Assembly: GCA_964441775.1 (NCBI GenBank)
Contig: CAYTVL010000008.1
Location: forward strand, 62,001 to 126,000
DNA: 64,000 bases
DNA from: SYOC01 sp964441775
Lineage (GTDB): Bacteria; Desulfobacterota; Binatia; Bin18
Direction of reading: 5' to 3'
Each line of letters begins with the position of its first letter. Position 1 is the first letter of the stretch. Shown piece after piece: positions 25,509-34,533 of the stretch. The notes beneath the pieces are model-generated. The model ran no database searches. It saw only the letters and a program-made list of their open reading frames with translations, and was not told the origin of the DNA. The position numbers and the translations under genes are program-made.

Positions 25509-26720
25509 TTAGTGCAACGTCTCGCCGTAATTGGCCAAGTACGTTTTGGGCACGTCGAACTTAAACAGCTTCGCCGCGTTGAGCCCGAGAATTTTGGCGC
25601 GATGTTTGTCGCTCAGTTCGCCCATCTGTCGCTCGATCGCTTCGGCTGAGTGCGGCCAGGAGCCTTCGTGATGCGGGTAATCATTCGCCCATAGGCAATT
25701 GTCTACTAAGTTGTATTTCACTGCAAGATCGACCCCTACGCGATCTTCTTGAAACGACGCATAGCCATGCTCGCGGAAATATTCGCTCGGCAGCTTTTTG
25801 AGTTTGGGCCACGTCCACATGTGATGCTTCTTGTACGCCTCGTCCATCGCATCCAGCGCCCAGGCGACCCAACCGATGCCGCACTCAATGGCGGCGAATT
25901 TCAAGTGTGGAAATCGCTCCAGCACGCCAGACGCGCACATGTTGGCGATCGGCTCGACTGTCGGTGCGAGCGAGTGCGAGACATAATTGATCACCGCGCC
26001 GCCGTCTTTGCGGGCAGCGCGCGGATCACGGCCAGTCGAAATGTGAAAGGTAATTGGTAAACCCGTCTCCTGAATGACCGCCCACAAGGGATCGAACATG
26101 GGCAAGTTATAGTTGGGATGTCGCGCATCATGAGCGCCAAAGATCGGCTTGCAGGGCAGGGTTAAGCCACGATAGCCCATTTTCGCGACTCGTGTGACTT
26201 CCGCGAGCGAACTTTCGAGATCACCGGTGGCGAGGCCCGCCATCGGCGACATGCGATCGTTATACTTGCCAAAGGTCTCCCAGGCCCAGTCATTGTAAAT
26301 CTTGCATTGCGCCATGGCGAACTGCGGGTCCGGCGTTGCCCACATAGCCAGCCCTTTGTTGGGGAAAATGATCTCGGCGTCCACGCCGTCTCGGGCCATG
26401 TCTTTGAGACGCTGCTCTGGGTCAGCCCCCGATTTCTGTCGCTCGAGATCTTCTCCGTGGAAAACCGAGTCATGCAAGCGCGACCGTTGAAAGCCTTCTG
26501 AAACGCTCCATTTCACGCCCTTTTCGTCCACCTCGATCCGAGGCAGACGATCACTGTACTTGGCGTCCAAACGCTCTTTCCACAGGTTTGCCGGTTCGTT
26601 CATGTGGCTATCACACGAGATCATGAAATACTTGTTTGGGTCCTGCGGGCGGGCGGTTCGCTCCCACCCTGCATGCCCCGGAGTCTCTAATCGCCATTCG
26701 TTTGGTGCATCGATCGTCAT
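25509..26720 (-). CDS. Amidohydrolase-family metal-dependent hydrolase/decarboxylase
   Basis: A 403-aa PF04909-type TIM barrel. FMISCDSHMNEPANLW carries the first metal-ligand region (normally DxH), ITFHISTGRDPRA the mid-barrel His, and LWANDYPHHEGSWPHS the late Asp/His. The family includes 2-amino-3-carboxymuconate semialdehyde decarboxylase-like enzymes and uncharacterised aromatic acid decarboxylases. The start at 26720 follows GAGGAGGGC at a wide distance. Members are many in genomes with LLM and CoA-transferase genes, as here. No operon partner on the same strand within 100 bp. Confidence 0.83.
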   Translation of the reverse strand: MTIDAPNEWRLETPGHAGWERTARPQDPNKYFMISCDSHMNEPANLWKERLDAKYSDRLPRIEVDEKGVKWSVSEGFQRSRLHDSVFHGEDLERQKSGADPEQRLKDMARDGVDAEIIFPNKGLAMWATPDPQFAMAQCKIYNDWAWETFGKYNDRMSPMAGLATGDLESSLAEVTRVAKMGYRGLTLPCKPIFGAHDARHPNYNLPMFDPLWAVIQETGLPITFHISTGRDPRAARKDGGAVINYVSHSLAPTVEPIANMCASGVLERFPHLKFAAIECGIGWVAWALDAMDEAYKKHHMWTWPKLKKLPSEYFREHGYASFQEDRVGVDLAVKYNLVDNCLWANDYPHHEGSWPHSAEAIERQMGELSDKHRAKILGLNAAKLFKFDVPKTYLANYGETLH

Positions 26721-26811
26721 CTCATGCCCTCCTCATTGTAAAATGCTGCCGCTTACTCCACTGAAACTACCAATTTTTCTCTCTTCTGCAAACGCTACTA
26801 CGCTTGATCAT

Positions 26812-27174
26812 TTATCTAGACGAAGCGCTGGTCTCCCGCAGATATGACTCGATCGCTTCCTCAATGCTGGCCACACTCACCCAACTGATCAAGTCTTCTC
26901 TCCCAGTTGGCTGCTTGCGCTGAAAATACATGATCCTTCGAGAGCCGACGACCATATCGAGCCGTGGGCCGACTGGACAGCCTGCCATGCACGCCGCTTC
27001 GTGAACTGCGACGTCTTCGTTAAGTTTTTCCTGTTCGAGTAACTGACGAACAGCGACAAGCAGGGCAGGGCCATTGTAGGACCCGGCGTCGGCGTCGCTT
27101 TTGCGCAGTTTCAGTCGGGCTTTTTTGGCTGTACACTTGCTTTTCGTGCAGATGTAGATATCAAGCCTGTGCAT
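26812..27174 (-). CDS. Thioredoxin-like [2Fe-2S] ferredoxin-domain protein
   Basis: A 120-aa protein. Four cysteines in the thioredoxin-like ferredoxin pattern: YICTKSKC (C-x4-C spacing) and AACMAGCPVGPRLDMVVG (C-x3-C). The ATG at 27174 gives a compact protein; the longer frame overlaps the divergent gene. Only 28 bp separate it from the LLM gene start, so promoters of the two overlap coding sequence, or the start is off. It may supply electrons to the divergent monooxygenase (inference). Confidence 0.72.
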   Translation of the reverse strand: MHRLDIYICTKSKCTAKKARLKLRKSDADAGSYNGPALLVAVRQLLEQEKLNEDVAVHEAACMAGCPVGPRLDMVVGSRRIMYFQRKQPTGREDLISWVSVASIEEAIESYLRETSASSR

Positions 27175-27202
27175 AGTCCTGGACCATAAAGGAAAGCCGA
27201 CC

Positions 27203-28324
27203 ATGAATGCAACCGAGCTGATGGAATATCGGAAGAAGCACATACCGGTTTTCAACGACAACAAAATGAAGCTGGGCATTTTTGGTCAGAACTGTAGCAA
27301 TGGCTGCACGATCAGCCACGCCGAAACAACCTTCGAGCCCACCTACAAACACAGCGTCGCTATTTCCCAGAAAGCGGATGACTTGGGATTTGAACTGCTC
27401 GTGCCCGTTGGGCGCTGGCGCGGGTTCGGCGGCACGACCGATTTCAACGGCGATTGCATGGAAGTCTACACCTGGGCGGCGGCGATGGCGACACAGACCA
27501 AGAACATCATGATTTTTTCTACGTCCCATGTGCCGACTGTGCATCCGATTGTTGCGGCGAAACAAGGGGCGACGGTCGATCATATCTCGGACGGACGCTG
27601 GGGGCTCAACATCGTCTGCGGGTGGTTCACGCCGGAAATGGAAATGTTCGGCGTCAAACAGATGGACCACGACACTCGGTATCGCTATGCAGGTGAGTGG
27701 ATTCATGTGGTCAAGCGGTTGTGGTCCGAACAACACTTTGATCACGTGGGTGAGTTTTTCCACGTGAAAGATGGCTACTTGCTTCCGAAGCCGGTCCAGA
27801 AGCCTTATCCGGTTCTGATTAACGCGGGGTTCTCGCCTGCAGGCAAAGACTTCTCGGCGCGCGAGGTCGATTTCAATTTTATTTCCATCGACACTCTCGA
27901 AAACGGTAAAGCCGCGGCGGATGATGTCAAACGTCTCGCGGCGCGGGAGTACCATCGCAAGATCGGGGTGATGAGTTACGGGTTAGTCTGTTGTCGGGAC
28001 ACGGAAAGAGAAGCGAGGCAGTTGTACAACTACATTGTTGAAAAAGGTGACTGGGAAGCTACGCGCAATATCCTCAGTCTCTTAGGCGTGGAAAGCGGCT
28101 CATTCACCGAACAGCACCTCACACAATTTGCCGAACACTTCATTGCCGGTTGGGGCGGATACCCCATGATTGGGACGCCGGAGCAAGTGGTGGATGAACT
28201 GTTGAAACTGTCAGGGATCGGTATCGAAGGCATGATCCTATGCTGGCTCGATTACAACGAGGAGATCCAATACTTCGGGGAGAAAGTGATGCCGCTTCTC
28301 CGACAAGAGGGATTGCGACAATAA
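27203..28324 (+). CDS. LLM-class flavin-dependent monooxygenase (SsuD-like)
   Basis: A 373-aa luciferase-like protein of the alkanesulfonate/dimethyl-sulfone monooxygenase branch. Landmarks: KLGIFGQNCSNGCTISHAE, LLVPVGRWRGFGG, MIFSTSHVPTVHPI and WGLNIVCGWFTPEMEMFG. The GRWRGFGG and WTPE-like positions match FMNH2 and substrate pockets of the family. AAAGGAAAG precedes the ATG. A DUF35 gene starts 12 bp downstream and a thiolase-like gene follows, so they form an operon. Substrate unknown. Confidence 0.86.
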   Translation: MNATELMEYRKKHIPVFNDNKMKLGIFGQNCSNGCTISHAETTFEPTYKHSVAISQKADDLGFELLVPVGRWRGFGGTTDFNGDCMEVYTWAAAMATQTKNIMIFSTSHVPTVHPIVAAKQGATVDHISDGRWGLNIVCGWFTPEMEMFGVKQMDHDTRYRYAGEWIHVVKRLWSEQHFDHVGEFFHVKDGYLLPKPVQKPYPVLINAGFSPAGKDFSAREVDFNFISIDTLENGKAAADDVKRLAAREYHRKIGVMSYGLVCCRDTEREARQLYNYIVEKGDWEATRNILSLLGVESGSFTEQHLTQFAEHFIAGWGGYPMIGTPEQVVDELLKLSGIGIEGMILCWLDYNEEIQYFGEKVMPLLRQEGLRQ

Positions 28325-28335
28325 AGGAGTTTTCT

Positions 28336-28758
28336 ATGGCGGAGCGCAGCCAACGACCGGTCCCGGTGGCGGACGAATTAACCCAACCCTTTTGGGATGC
28401 GGCGAAACAACACCAACTTGCTTTACAACGGTGCGACGGATGCGGCCATTTCAATCACCCGCCGCGCACAGTCTGTGATGCGTGCCAGTCACAACAACTC
28501 ACCTTTACGCCGGTCAGCGGACGCGGGACGATTTATACCTATGCCGTGATGCATCAACAAAACATCGCCGGCTTTGAAGATCAGACTCCTTACCTCAACA
28601 TTCTGGTAGAACTCGACGAGCAGCCGCGTTTGTTTCTGGTCGCGAACTTGCCAGGCTCCGAACGGGACACCATCCAGATCGGGAAACGCGTGGAAGTGTA
28701 TTTTGAGAAAGTAAACGAAGAAATCACCTTGCCGCAGTTTCGCGTTATGGAGGGGTAA
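28336..28758 (+). CDS. Zn-ribbon OB-fold (DUF35) acyl-CoA-associated protein
   Basis: A 140-aa protein with a rubredoxin-like zinc ribbon (CDGCGHFNHPPRTVCDAC) and an OB-fold (GRGTIYTYAVMHQQNIAGF). DUF35 proteins pair with thiolase-like or hydratase subunits; in steroid degraders this gives ChsH- or Ltp-type complexes. It starts at the ATG at 28336 after AAAGGAGTTTTCT and ends 4 bp before the thiolase-like gene, strongly suggesting a complex with that product. Confidence 0.85.
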   Translation: MAERSQRPVPVADELTQPFWDAAKQHQLALQRCDGCGHFNHPPRTVCDACQSQQLTFTPVSGRGTIYTYAVMHQQNIAGFEDQTPYLNILVELDEQPRLFLVANLPGSERDTIQIGKRVEVYFEKVNEEITLPQFRVMEG

Positions 28759-28762
28759 GCGT

Positions 28763-29947
28763 ATGTGGTCAGGAAAAGGGAAAACCGCGATCGTTGGCGT
28801 GGGCTACTCACAACTCACGCGCCATTCACAAAAACCCCTCGGCCTGCTGGCGATTGACGCTTGTCGGGCTGCGCTCGAGGATGCCGGGGTAGCCCCAGAG
28901 CAAATCGATGGATTATCGACGTATCCTGAATTGCCTGCGCTTGGAGCGGGCAGTCGAGACGGCGAGGATATTGTCAGTGTCATGTACATCCTGAACCAAC
29001 TGCGGCTGGCGTCGGATATTCGTTGGTATGCGCAGATTGAAGCCGGCATGATCGCCAGTCCAGTCATTGAAGCGGTGCATGCGCTTATTGCCGGAGCGTG
29101 TGACTACGTCCTGGTCTGGCGCGCGTTACACCAGCCGCGCGGGCGCTACGGCGCGTGGACGAGTAATCGCGCCGCGGGTGAGACCCAATTCGTTGCTCCT
29201 TATGGCTCCACCAGCATTTTTCAGTGGCACGCCATGCAGTGGCAACGCTACATGCATCGCTACGGCGCCAAGCGTGAACATCTCGCGACCTTTGTGGTGA
29301 ACAGTCGGCGCAACGCCAATCTGAATCCGCGCGCGTTTTTCCTGAACACGCCGATGACGCGAGATGACTATATGGCGTCGCGTTGGATTGCCGAACCGCT
29401 CTGCTTGTTTGACTGCGACATTCCGGTGGAAGGATGCGTGGCGATCGTGCTCACTACGGCGGAGCGGGCGCGTGATCTGCGGAATCCACCGGCGTATATC
29501 GCGGGCTACGGACAAAATACCAGTCGACGGAGAACCTTGTTCCACTACGCCCTCGACGATTATGTGGCCTGTGGTCAGTCGCTGGCCAACAAGCTCTGGT
29601 CCTCCTCGGGGTTAGGCCCCAAAGATATGGATGCTGCTGAATTGTACGACGGCTTCAGCCCCTCAACTCTGTATTGGCTCGAAGCTGCGGGCTTTTGTAA
29701 AGAAGGCGAAGCGTATGAATTTATTCAGGACGGTCGCATAGCGCTTGAAGGCGAGTTGCCGGTGAATACCTTTGGCGGCAGTCTCAGCGAAGGGCGATTA
29801 CATGGCATGGGCCATATTGCCGAAGCCGTCTTTCAAGTAACAGGGCGTGCAGAGAAACGACAAATTCCTAGCGCCGCAGCAACCTGCGCTATTGATGGGT
29901 CGCCCATGTTGCGCGGCAGCGGAATAGTCGTTACCAAAGAGCCGTAG
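28763..29947 (+). CDS. Thiolase-superfamily (lipid-transfer/aldolase-like) protein
   Basis: A 394-aa thiolase fold protein beginning TAIVGVGYSQLTRHSQKPLG. The usual nucleophile Cys near residue 90 is not at a clear position (sequence there: IEAGMIASPVIEAV), and the C-terminal motif is GGSLSEGRLHGMGHIAEAV instead of GHPxGxTG. Such SCP2-type thiolases act with DUF35 proteins as retro-aldolases or carriers rather than as true thiolases. The DUF35 gene 4 bp upstream fits this. The starting ATG has GGGGTAAGCGT upstream. Confidence 0.82.
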   Translation: MWSGKGKTAIVGVGYSQLTRHSQKPLGLLAIDACRAALEDAGVAPEQIDGLSTYPELPALGAGSRDGEDIVSVMYILNQLRLASDIRWYAQIEAGMIASPVIEAVHALIAGACDYVLVWRALHQPRGRYGAWTSNRAAGETQFVAPYGSTSIFQWHAMQWQRYMHRYGAKREHLATFVVNSRRNANLNPRAFFLNTPMTRDDYMASRWIAEPLCLFDCDIPVEGCVAIVLTTAERARDLRNPPAYIAGYGQNTSRRRTLFHYALDDYVACGQSLANKLWSSSGLGPKDMDAAELYDGFSPSTLYWLEAAGFCKEGEAYEFIQDGRIALEGELPVNTFGGSLSEGRLHGMGHIAEAVFQVTGRAEKRQIPSAAATCAIDGSPMLRGSGIVVTKEP

Positions 29948-29967
29948 TTAAGAAAGACGAGTAACGT

Positions 29968-30041
29968 TGCCCCCGGCGCGATTCGAACGCACGGCCCCAG
30001 GATTAGGAATCCTGTGCTCTATCCTCCTGAGCTACGGGGGC
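29968..30041 (-). tRNA. tRNA-Arg (anticodon CCT)
   Basis: Full cloverleaf on the minus strand: acceptor GCCCCCG pairing with CGGGGGC, D-arm GCTC..GAGC, anticodon arm CAGGA-TTCCTAA-TCCTG with anticodon CCT, and T-arm GTGCG-TTCGAAT-CGCGC, discriminator A. No CCA encoded. It follows the thiolase-like gene by 20 bp on the opposite strand. Confidence 0.92.
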
Positions 30042-30166
30042 GTATGGAAAAAACAAGGACTTACGAGGTCAATACAACACGCTCCAAAGTCCTGTGTACC
30101 ATGTGAGAAAGTTACCCTAGCATCTTCTTGAGTGAATTGGCTAGCGCCACCACTTTGACGTCTTCC

Positions 30167-31228
30167 TCAGTCGGGTTGAGGATTTTTCCGCGGCGCTTCC
30201 CACCGTTCCCCGATCGCTAACACTTTGATCTTATCAATATCGCCTTTCGCAGCCGCCACTACACGACGCAACTCGCGCGGGGGCTCGTCAATCGGTTCAT
30301 CCGTAAGGCGAAATGTCCCCCAATGGCACGGCACCATCCACTTTGCCTGGAGGTCAAGAAAGGCTTGATAGGATTCAGCCGGGTTCATGTGTGAATAGTG
30401 CATGATCCAGCGCGGCTCGTACGCCCCGATTGGCAACATCGCCACATCAATCGGTCCATACCGTTTGCCAATCTCCTTGAAGCCGTGGAAATAACCCGTG
30501 TCACCGGCGAAGAAATAGGTGTACTCATCGGAAGCGATCACCCAGGCGCACCATAATGAGGTATTCGGCCATTGATCTAACCGCTGAGACCAGTGCTGAG
30601 ACGGCACGCAGGTGACGCGCCATCGTCCATGCTGCCGGGTCTGCCACCAGTCGAACTCTACGACGGAGTTGCGCCCTTTCCTGCGAAACCAGTCACCTAA
30701 TCCCATCGGCACAAACCACGTGACCGATGCTGGCAGGGTTTCCACTGAGTATGCATCGAGGTGATCGTAATGATTGTGAGAAATGACGGCGAAGGCTGAC
30801 CCAGGAATCGACGAGATAGGTACGCCGGGAGGATGATACCGTCTGGGCAACAACGCGCGAGTGTTGAACTGCGGATCGGTCAAAAAAACATCGGGCCCGT
30901 CATGAACAACAAAGCTGGAATGACCCACCCAAGTCACGGAAGCCGAGTTCTCAGGAACGGCAAAAGACGCTCCATCGTTGTTAACGAAAGCAACATCAGG
31001 CGGATCACGTCGTTCACCGTTGAACGCGCTGCGCGAGACGAGCCAGCGGAACATATCTGAGTAATGGCGTTCTCTGGGATTCCAAGGATTGAACCATGCG
31101 CCGGGACTCCCGTGCGGGGCAAAGAGCAACGCCGGATCAGGGGACCCTTTCGGAGTGTTATCCGGCGGGACAGCGCAGCCTGGAACAGCGCCAAGCAGCA
31201 GGAGAAAGAAGAGCAGCAGGAACATCAT
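30167..31228 (-). CDS. MBL-fold metallo-hydrolase lipoprotein (NAPE-PLD-like)
   Basis: A 353-aa beta-lactamase-fold hydrolase. The N-terminus is a lipoprotein signal, MMFLLLFFLLLLGAVPGC, with the lipobox Cys at about 18. Metal motif SHNHYDHLDAYS and later YFFAGDTGYF, MLPIGAYEPR and VPCHWGTF match the NAPE-PLD/UlaG-like branch. It likely hydrolyses phosphodiesters or lactones at the outer membrane. Its ATG overlaps the msrP stop (ATGA), so it is the second gene of an operon with MsrP. C-terminus may be altered by a frame change near 30170, see findings. Confidence 0.82.
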   Translation of the reverse strand: MMFLLLFFLLLLGAVPGCAVPPDNTPKGSPDPALLFAPHGSPGAWFNPWNPRERHYSDMFRWLVSRSAFNGERRDPPDVAFVNNDGASFAVPENSASVTWVGHSSFVVHDGPDVFLTDPQFNTRALLPRRYHPPGVPISSIPGSAFAVISHNHYDHLDAYSVETLPASVTWFVPMGLGDWFRRKGRNSVVEFDWWQTRQHGRWRVTCVPSQHWSQRLDQWPNTSLWCAWVIASDEYTYFFAGDTGYFHGFKEIGKRYGPIDVAMLPIGAYEPRWIMHYSHMNPAESYQAFLDLQAKWMVPCHWGTFRLTDEPIDEPPRELRRVVAAAKGDIDKIKVLAIGERWEAPRKNPQPD

Positions 31229-32211
31229 GTCTTGTACAAGGAGGCCACAAACTCCCCATACCCATTAAACGGCAGGGTCGGGACGCGCTCCTCTGTCCCC
31301 AACACGCGCTCGGAGGCTTGGGACCAGCGTGGATGCGGCACGGCGGGGTTTACATTGGCGACAAAATCATATTCGCTCGGAACCAGCGTCGACCAGAACG
31401 TCGGCGGTTGTTGATCGAGAAACTCGACCCGCACGATCGATTTGATGCTTTTGTAGCCATATTTCCACGGCGTGACCAGCCGTAATGGGGCTCCATGCTG
31501 TTTCGTGAGTTCGTGACCATAGATACCAGTCACAAAAAACGCCAACTCGTTTGTCGCCTCCGCCATCGTCAGCCCTTCAAAATAAGGCCACGGGTAGGAG
31601 TCATCTTCCATGCCGACTGCTTCATCCGGCTTGTTAAAGGTGACCATGCGCATAAACTTAGCGGAGGCTTGCGGCTCGACCAAGTCGATAAACGCTTTAA
31701 TGGGAAAGCCCGTCCACGGTACGGTCATCGACCAGGCTTCGACACAGCGATGTCGATAGAGTCGTTCTTCCAGCGGCATGCGCTGCACAAAGTCGTCAAT
31801 GTCAAATGTTTGCGGTTTTTTGACGAGCCCTGTCACTTCCACTTGCCAAGGTCGCGTCTTGAACAGATCCACCAGTCGGCTGACGCGTTGTTTCTGAAAG
31901 CTGAATTCATAGAAGTTGTTGTAACGCCCGGCGATGGCTTCATCCGTAAGTGGACGGTCCAGTGTATACTTCTCATTACGTTTGGCTGGATAGAGTTTTG
32001 TCGTTGCGCTCGGTTCTGGCATGCCAATGAGGGGGGGCTTCGTGTTTCCCGACTGACTCTCGGCAGGGTGGTTACACCCGGCCAGAATTCCAAGGGCCCC
32101 TAGGCTGGCAGTTCCCAACCCTTGTAAAAACCGTCGTCGATTCACATAGACCTCTTCTGGAGTCGCCAAGCGCTCGGGGATCTCCCAGCCACGCCGGATA
32201 CGGATCAACAT
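31225..32211 (-). CDS. msrP: Periplasmic protein-methionine-sulfoxide reductase catalytic subunit (MsrP/YedY)
   Basis: A 328-aa molybdopterin oxidoreductase. A twin-arginine signal, RRRFLQGLGTASLGALG, lies after about 24 residues, and the Mo-ligand Cys is in YRHRCVEAWSMTVPW. Other landmarks: YNNFYEFSF and GHELTKQHGAPLRLV. MsrP repairs oxidised methionines in the periplasm, normally with the membrane heme subunit MsrQ, which is not adjacent here. The signal ends in GILAGC, resembling a lipobox too. It is followed in frame overlap by an MBL lipoprotein gene. Confidence 0.9.
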   Translation of the reverse strand: MLIRIRRGWEIPERLATPEEVYVNRRRFLQGLGTASLGALGILAGCNHPAESQSGNTKPPLIGMPEPSATTKLYPAKRNEKYTLDRPLTDEAIAGRYNNFYEFSFQKQRVSRLVDLFKTRPWQVEVTGLVKKPQTFDIDDFVQRMPLEERLYRHRCVEAWSMTVPWTGFPIKAFIDLVEPQASAKFMRMVTFNKPDEAVGMEDDSYPWPYFEGLTMAEATNELAFFVTGIYGHELTKQHGAPLRLVTPWKYGYKSIKSIVRVEFLDQQPPTFWSTLVPSEYDFVANVNPAVPHPRWSQASERVLGTEERVPTLPFNGYGEFVASLYKT

Positions 32212-32291
32212 AATGCTCTCTCTTTCTTCACAACGTGCCCAGTTCTGATGCCGATAGGAATCGTTTGGTGTCTACGCATCGTTTCCACCTC

Positions 32292-32927
32292 TCACCAGAA
32301 ACGAAAACGAGGCCCACACAGAAATCCGTGGTGAGAAAAGTGCCCTTGCGGGAAGAAGACCCTAACGCCTCGACTGCGTAGGCCTGGGAAGAAGTGGGAA
32401 TGTGGAACAAATCGGGTAGACGCACAGGGCGCGGAAAAATAAGGCCAGCCATAATAGGGGTAGAAAAACGGAGAATAATACCCTGGCGCCCTGGACTGAA
32501 TAATCACCGGGCTAGGTTGTTGCACGATCACCTGGGTCGGCGGCGTGTGCGGCGCAGCAGCAAGCATGGTTTGCGCCAGTCGCCCAGCCAGCTCGACTTG
32601 ACGTTCCGCTGTTTGCATACCTTTCTCAAGCCCACGTTCATACGCACTCGTTTCCAAATTGGTGAGAGGAGCAGGATGAAGGGAAGCCTCCGGAGGAGTT
32701 GTTGGCGATGCAGAGGCCGACTCAGCCGGCTTGGCGAATTTTGAAGTGAACTGTTGAGCCGAATCGCGTTCGGTTGCGGGCACCTCCGCGGGATCATTGC
32801 TGAGGCGCCACACACCGCCCTCGCCTTTCCAACCGTACACCGTCGCCCAGGCGGAAGAGCAGCACAAAAGCATCAACCCCCACAAGAAAGATACGATCAA
32901 CAGATGACCGACTTTTTGGCTGCCCAT
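32292..32927 (-). CDS. Exported DUF4124-like protein with Pro/His-rich tail
   Basis: A 211-aa protein. I choose the ATG at 32927 (GAAAGGAGAGCTT upstream). Residues 1-29 are a signal peptide with a Cys pair (LMLLCCSSAWA). The mature N-terminus, TVYGWKGEGGVWRLSNDPAE, fits the DUF4124 fold, followed by a flexible Ala/Pro/Thr region and a helix (LEKGMQTAERQVELAGRLAQ). The C-terminal 60 residues are aromatic and His-rich (YYSPFFYPYYGWPYF). Unknown role in the envelope. Upstream of it, on the other strand, is the CoA transferase. Confidence 0.6.
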   Translation of the reverse strand: MGSQKVGHLLIVSFLWGLMLLCCSSAWATVYGWKGEGGVWRLSNDPAEVPATERDSAQQFTSKFAKPAESASASPTTPPEASLHPAPLTNLETSAYERGLEKGMQTAERQVELAGRLAQTMLAAAPHTPPTQVIVQQPSPVIIQSRAPGYYSPFFYPYYGWPYFSAPCASTRFVPHSHFFPGLRSRGVRVFFPQGHFSHHGFLCGPRFRFW

Positions 32928-33043
32928 AAGCTCTCCTTTCCTCACCATAAGCGATCGGAAGCCGCTGTCAATCTTGCGGGCTGACGTCTGCTCAAGTAGA
33001 ACGGCGAAGGGCATACGCAAGCATCGACGTGAAAGGAGGATCT

Positions 33044-34303
33044 ATGGCCTACAGCGGAAATGGAAAGAAACGGTTACTCGCAGGGGTGAAAGTGCTCGAT
33101 TTTACCCAGTACCTGGCTGGTCCAGCCGCCACTCGGCTTTTAGCGGACCTCGGCGCCGATGTCGTGAAGATTGAGCGGACTCCGGATGGAGACCTGGGTC
33201 GCAAAATCCATATCGTCGCTCCTGGTATTAGTGGGTTTTTCCTGGCGGCTTCCGCCGGGAAGAAAAGTGTGGCGATCGATATCAGGAATCCCCAAGGAAT
33301 AGCGATTGTCAAAGAGTTAGTGCGGCAAGTCGATGTCGTCGTCGAAAACTACAGTCCGGGTGTGATGGTCAAATACGGTCTCGACTACGAATCACTCAAA
33401 CAGCTCAATCCGCAACTCATCATGTGTTCGGTGTCGGGCTATGGTCAGGATGGACCGTACGCGCAGCACACGAGCTTCGACATTATCGCGCAGGCTCAGA
33501 GCGGGGTCATGGCGATGACCGGCGAACCGGACGGTCCGCCCGAATACGTTGGCAACTACTTCGGCGACCCCAATGCCGGTATTCATGGCGCGCTGGCCAT
33601 CTGCGCTTCGCTGTTTTATCGCGCCTTGCACGGTGAGGGACAATACATCGACGTGTCGCAGCTCGAATCGCTCGTTTACTTGGACTACATCAACTTCCCC
33701 CTGTTTATGATGAGCGGCGGCGCAATTGAACCGAAACGTTTCGGCGGCGATTTTTTCAACATTTGCCCTTATGGCGTGTACAAAGCGAAGAAAGGCTACA
33801 TCGTCTTCGCTGTGGCGGAGCATCAGTGGGGTCCGTTGGTGCGCACGATGGGCAAACCTGAATTGGAGACCGACCCACGCTACTCAACGCAAGTGGCGCG
33901 TTGTCAACGTCGACCGGAAGTCCGCGCCTATGTTGAAGCCTGGCTTCAGTCGTTTGACGATGATGAAACTCCGTTGAGAATCCTGGCGGAGGCGCGCGTA
34001 CCGTCGGCGCCCATTCTCGATATTCCTCAGGTGCCGGAACATCCACAAATCAAGTCGCGGCAATTATTCCAAGACATGCCGCATCCGATTCTCGGCCCGA
34101 CACCGGTCGCCAAATCACCCTTTCATCTCTCCACGGCTGCGGTCGAGATTCCCTTTCGTGCTCCGTTCTTAGGAGAACATAACGAAGAGGTTCTGCAGAG
34201 CCGCTTGGGCTACACGGCGGAACAGGTCGCCGCTTTGTACCGAGACGGCGTGATCGTACAAGATGGAAAAATGAAAGAGTTGCGCGAGCGAGGGCAATTG
34301 TAG
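33044..34303 (+). CDS. CaiB/BaiF-family (class III) CoA transferase
   Basis: A 419-aa protein. Landmarks of the family: VKVLDFTQYLAGPAATRLLA, DVVKIERTPDGDLGR, the catalytic-Asp region YVGNYFGDPNAGIHGA, and GQYIDVSQLE. Class III enzymes move CoA between carboxylates through an aspartyl-anhydride mechanism. The ATG at 33044 has AAAGGAGGATCT upstream. It stands alone, followed by a repeat region before metH. The acid it activates is unknown. Confidence 0.88.
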   Translation: MAYSGNGKKRLLAGVKVLDFTQYLAGPAATRLLADLGADVVKIERTPDGDLGRKIHIVAPGISGFFLAASAGKKSVAIDIRNPQGIAIVKELVRQVDVVVENYSPGVMVKYGLDYESLKQLNPQLIMCSVSGYGQDGPYAQHTSFDIIAQAQSGVMAMTGEPDGPPEYVGNYFGDPNAGIHGALAICASLFYRALHGEGQYIDVSQLESLVYLDYINFPLFMMSGGAIEPKRFGGDFFNICPYGVYKAKKGYIVFAVAEHQWGPLVRTMGKPELETDPRYSTQVARCQRRPEVRAYVEAWLQSFDDDETPLRILAEARVPSAPILDIPQVPEHPQIKSRQLFQDMPHPILGPTPVAKSPFHLSTAAVEIPFRAPFLGEHNEEVLQSRLGYTAEQVAALYRDGVIVQDGKMKELRERGQL

Positions 34304-34324
34304 CTAGTGTCAAGGCAAAGGAGG

Positions 34325-34433
34325 TCATTCCCGCGCAAGCGGGAATCCAAGAGGCCTAACCGGAGCCAAGTGCTGAATCTTCCTGGATGCCAGCCGGAGC
34401 TTGTCCTGAGCAAAGTCGAAGGGCTGGCATGAC
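34325..34433. repeat. Composite REP-like repeat with 23-mer
   Basis: TCATTCCCGCGCAAGCGGGA at 34325-34344 is an ATTCCCGC...GCGGGAAT palindrome, a common dispersed REP type. Farther on, ATGCCAGCC (34387-34395) and GGCTGGCAT (34422-34430) are perfect complements enclosing the 23-mer at 34400-34422 that is also at 10478-10500. Confidence 0.72.
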
Positions 34434-34533
34434 GGCCCTCCATTCTGCAACCTTAGCCTTGACCAAGCATCATTGTCTTGATCTCATCACGAGTGCTTCC
34501 TTCGCAACGTTGAGACCGGTATCATAACTAGCT

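Noticed and set aside
34444..34533. Possible cobalamin riboswitch before metH
   Set aside because: No B12-box or paired arms seen in this 90-bp stretch.
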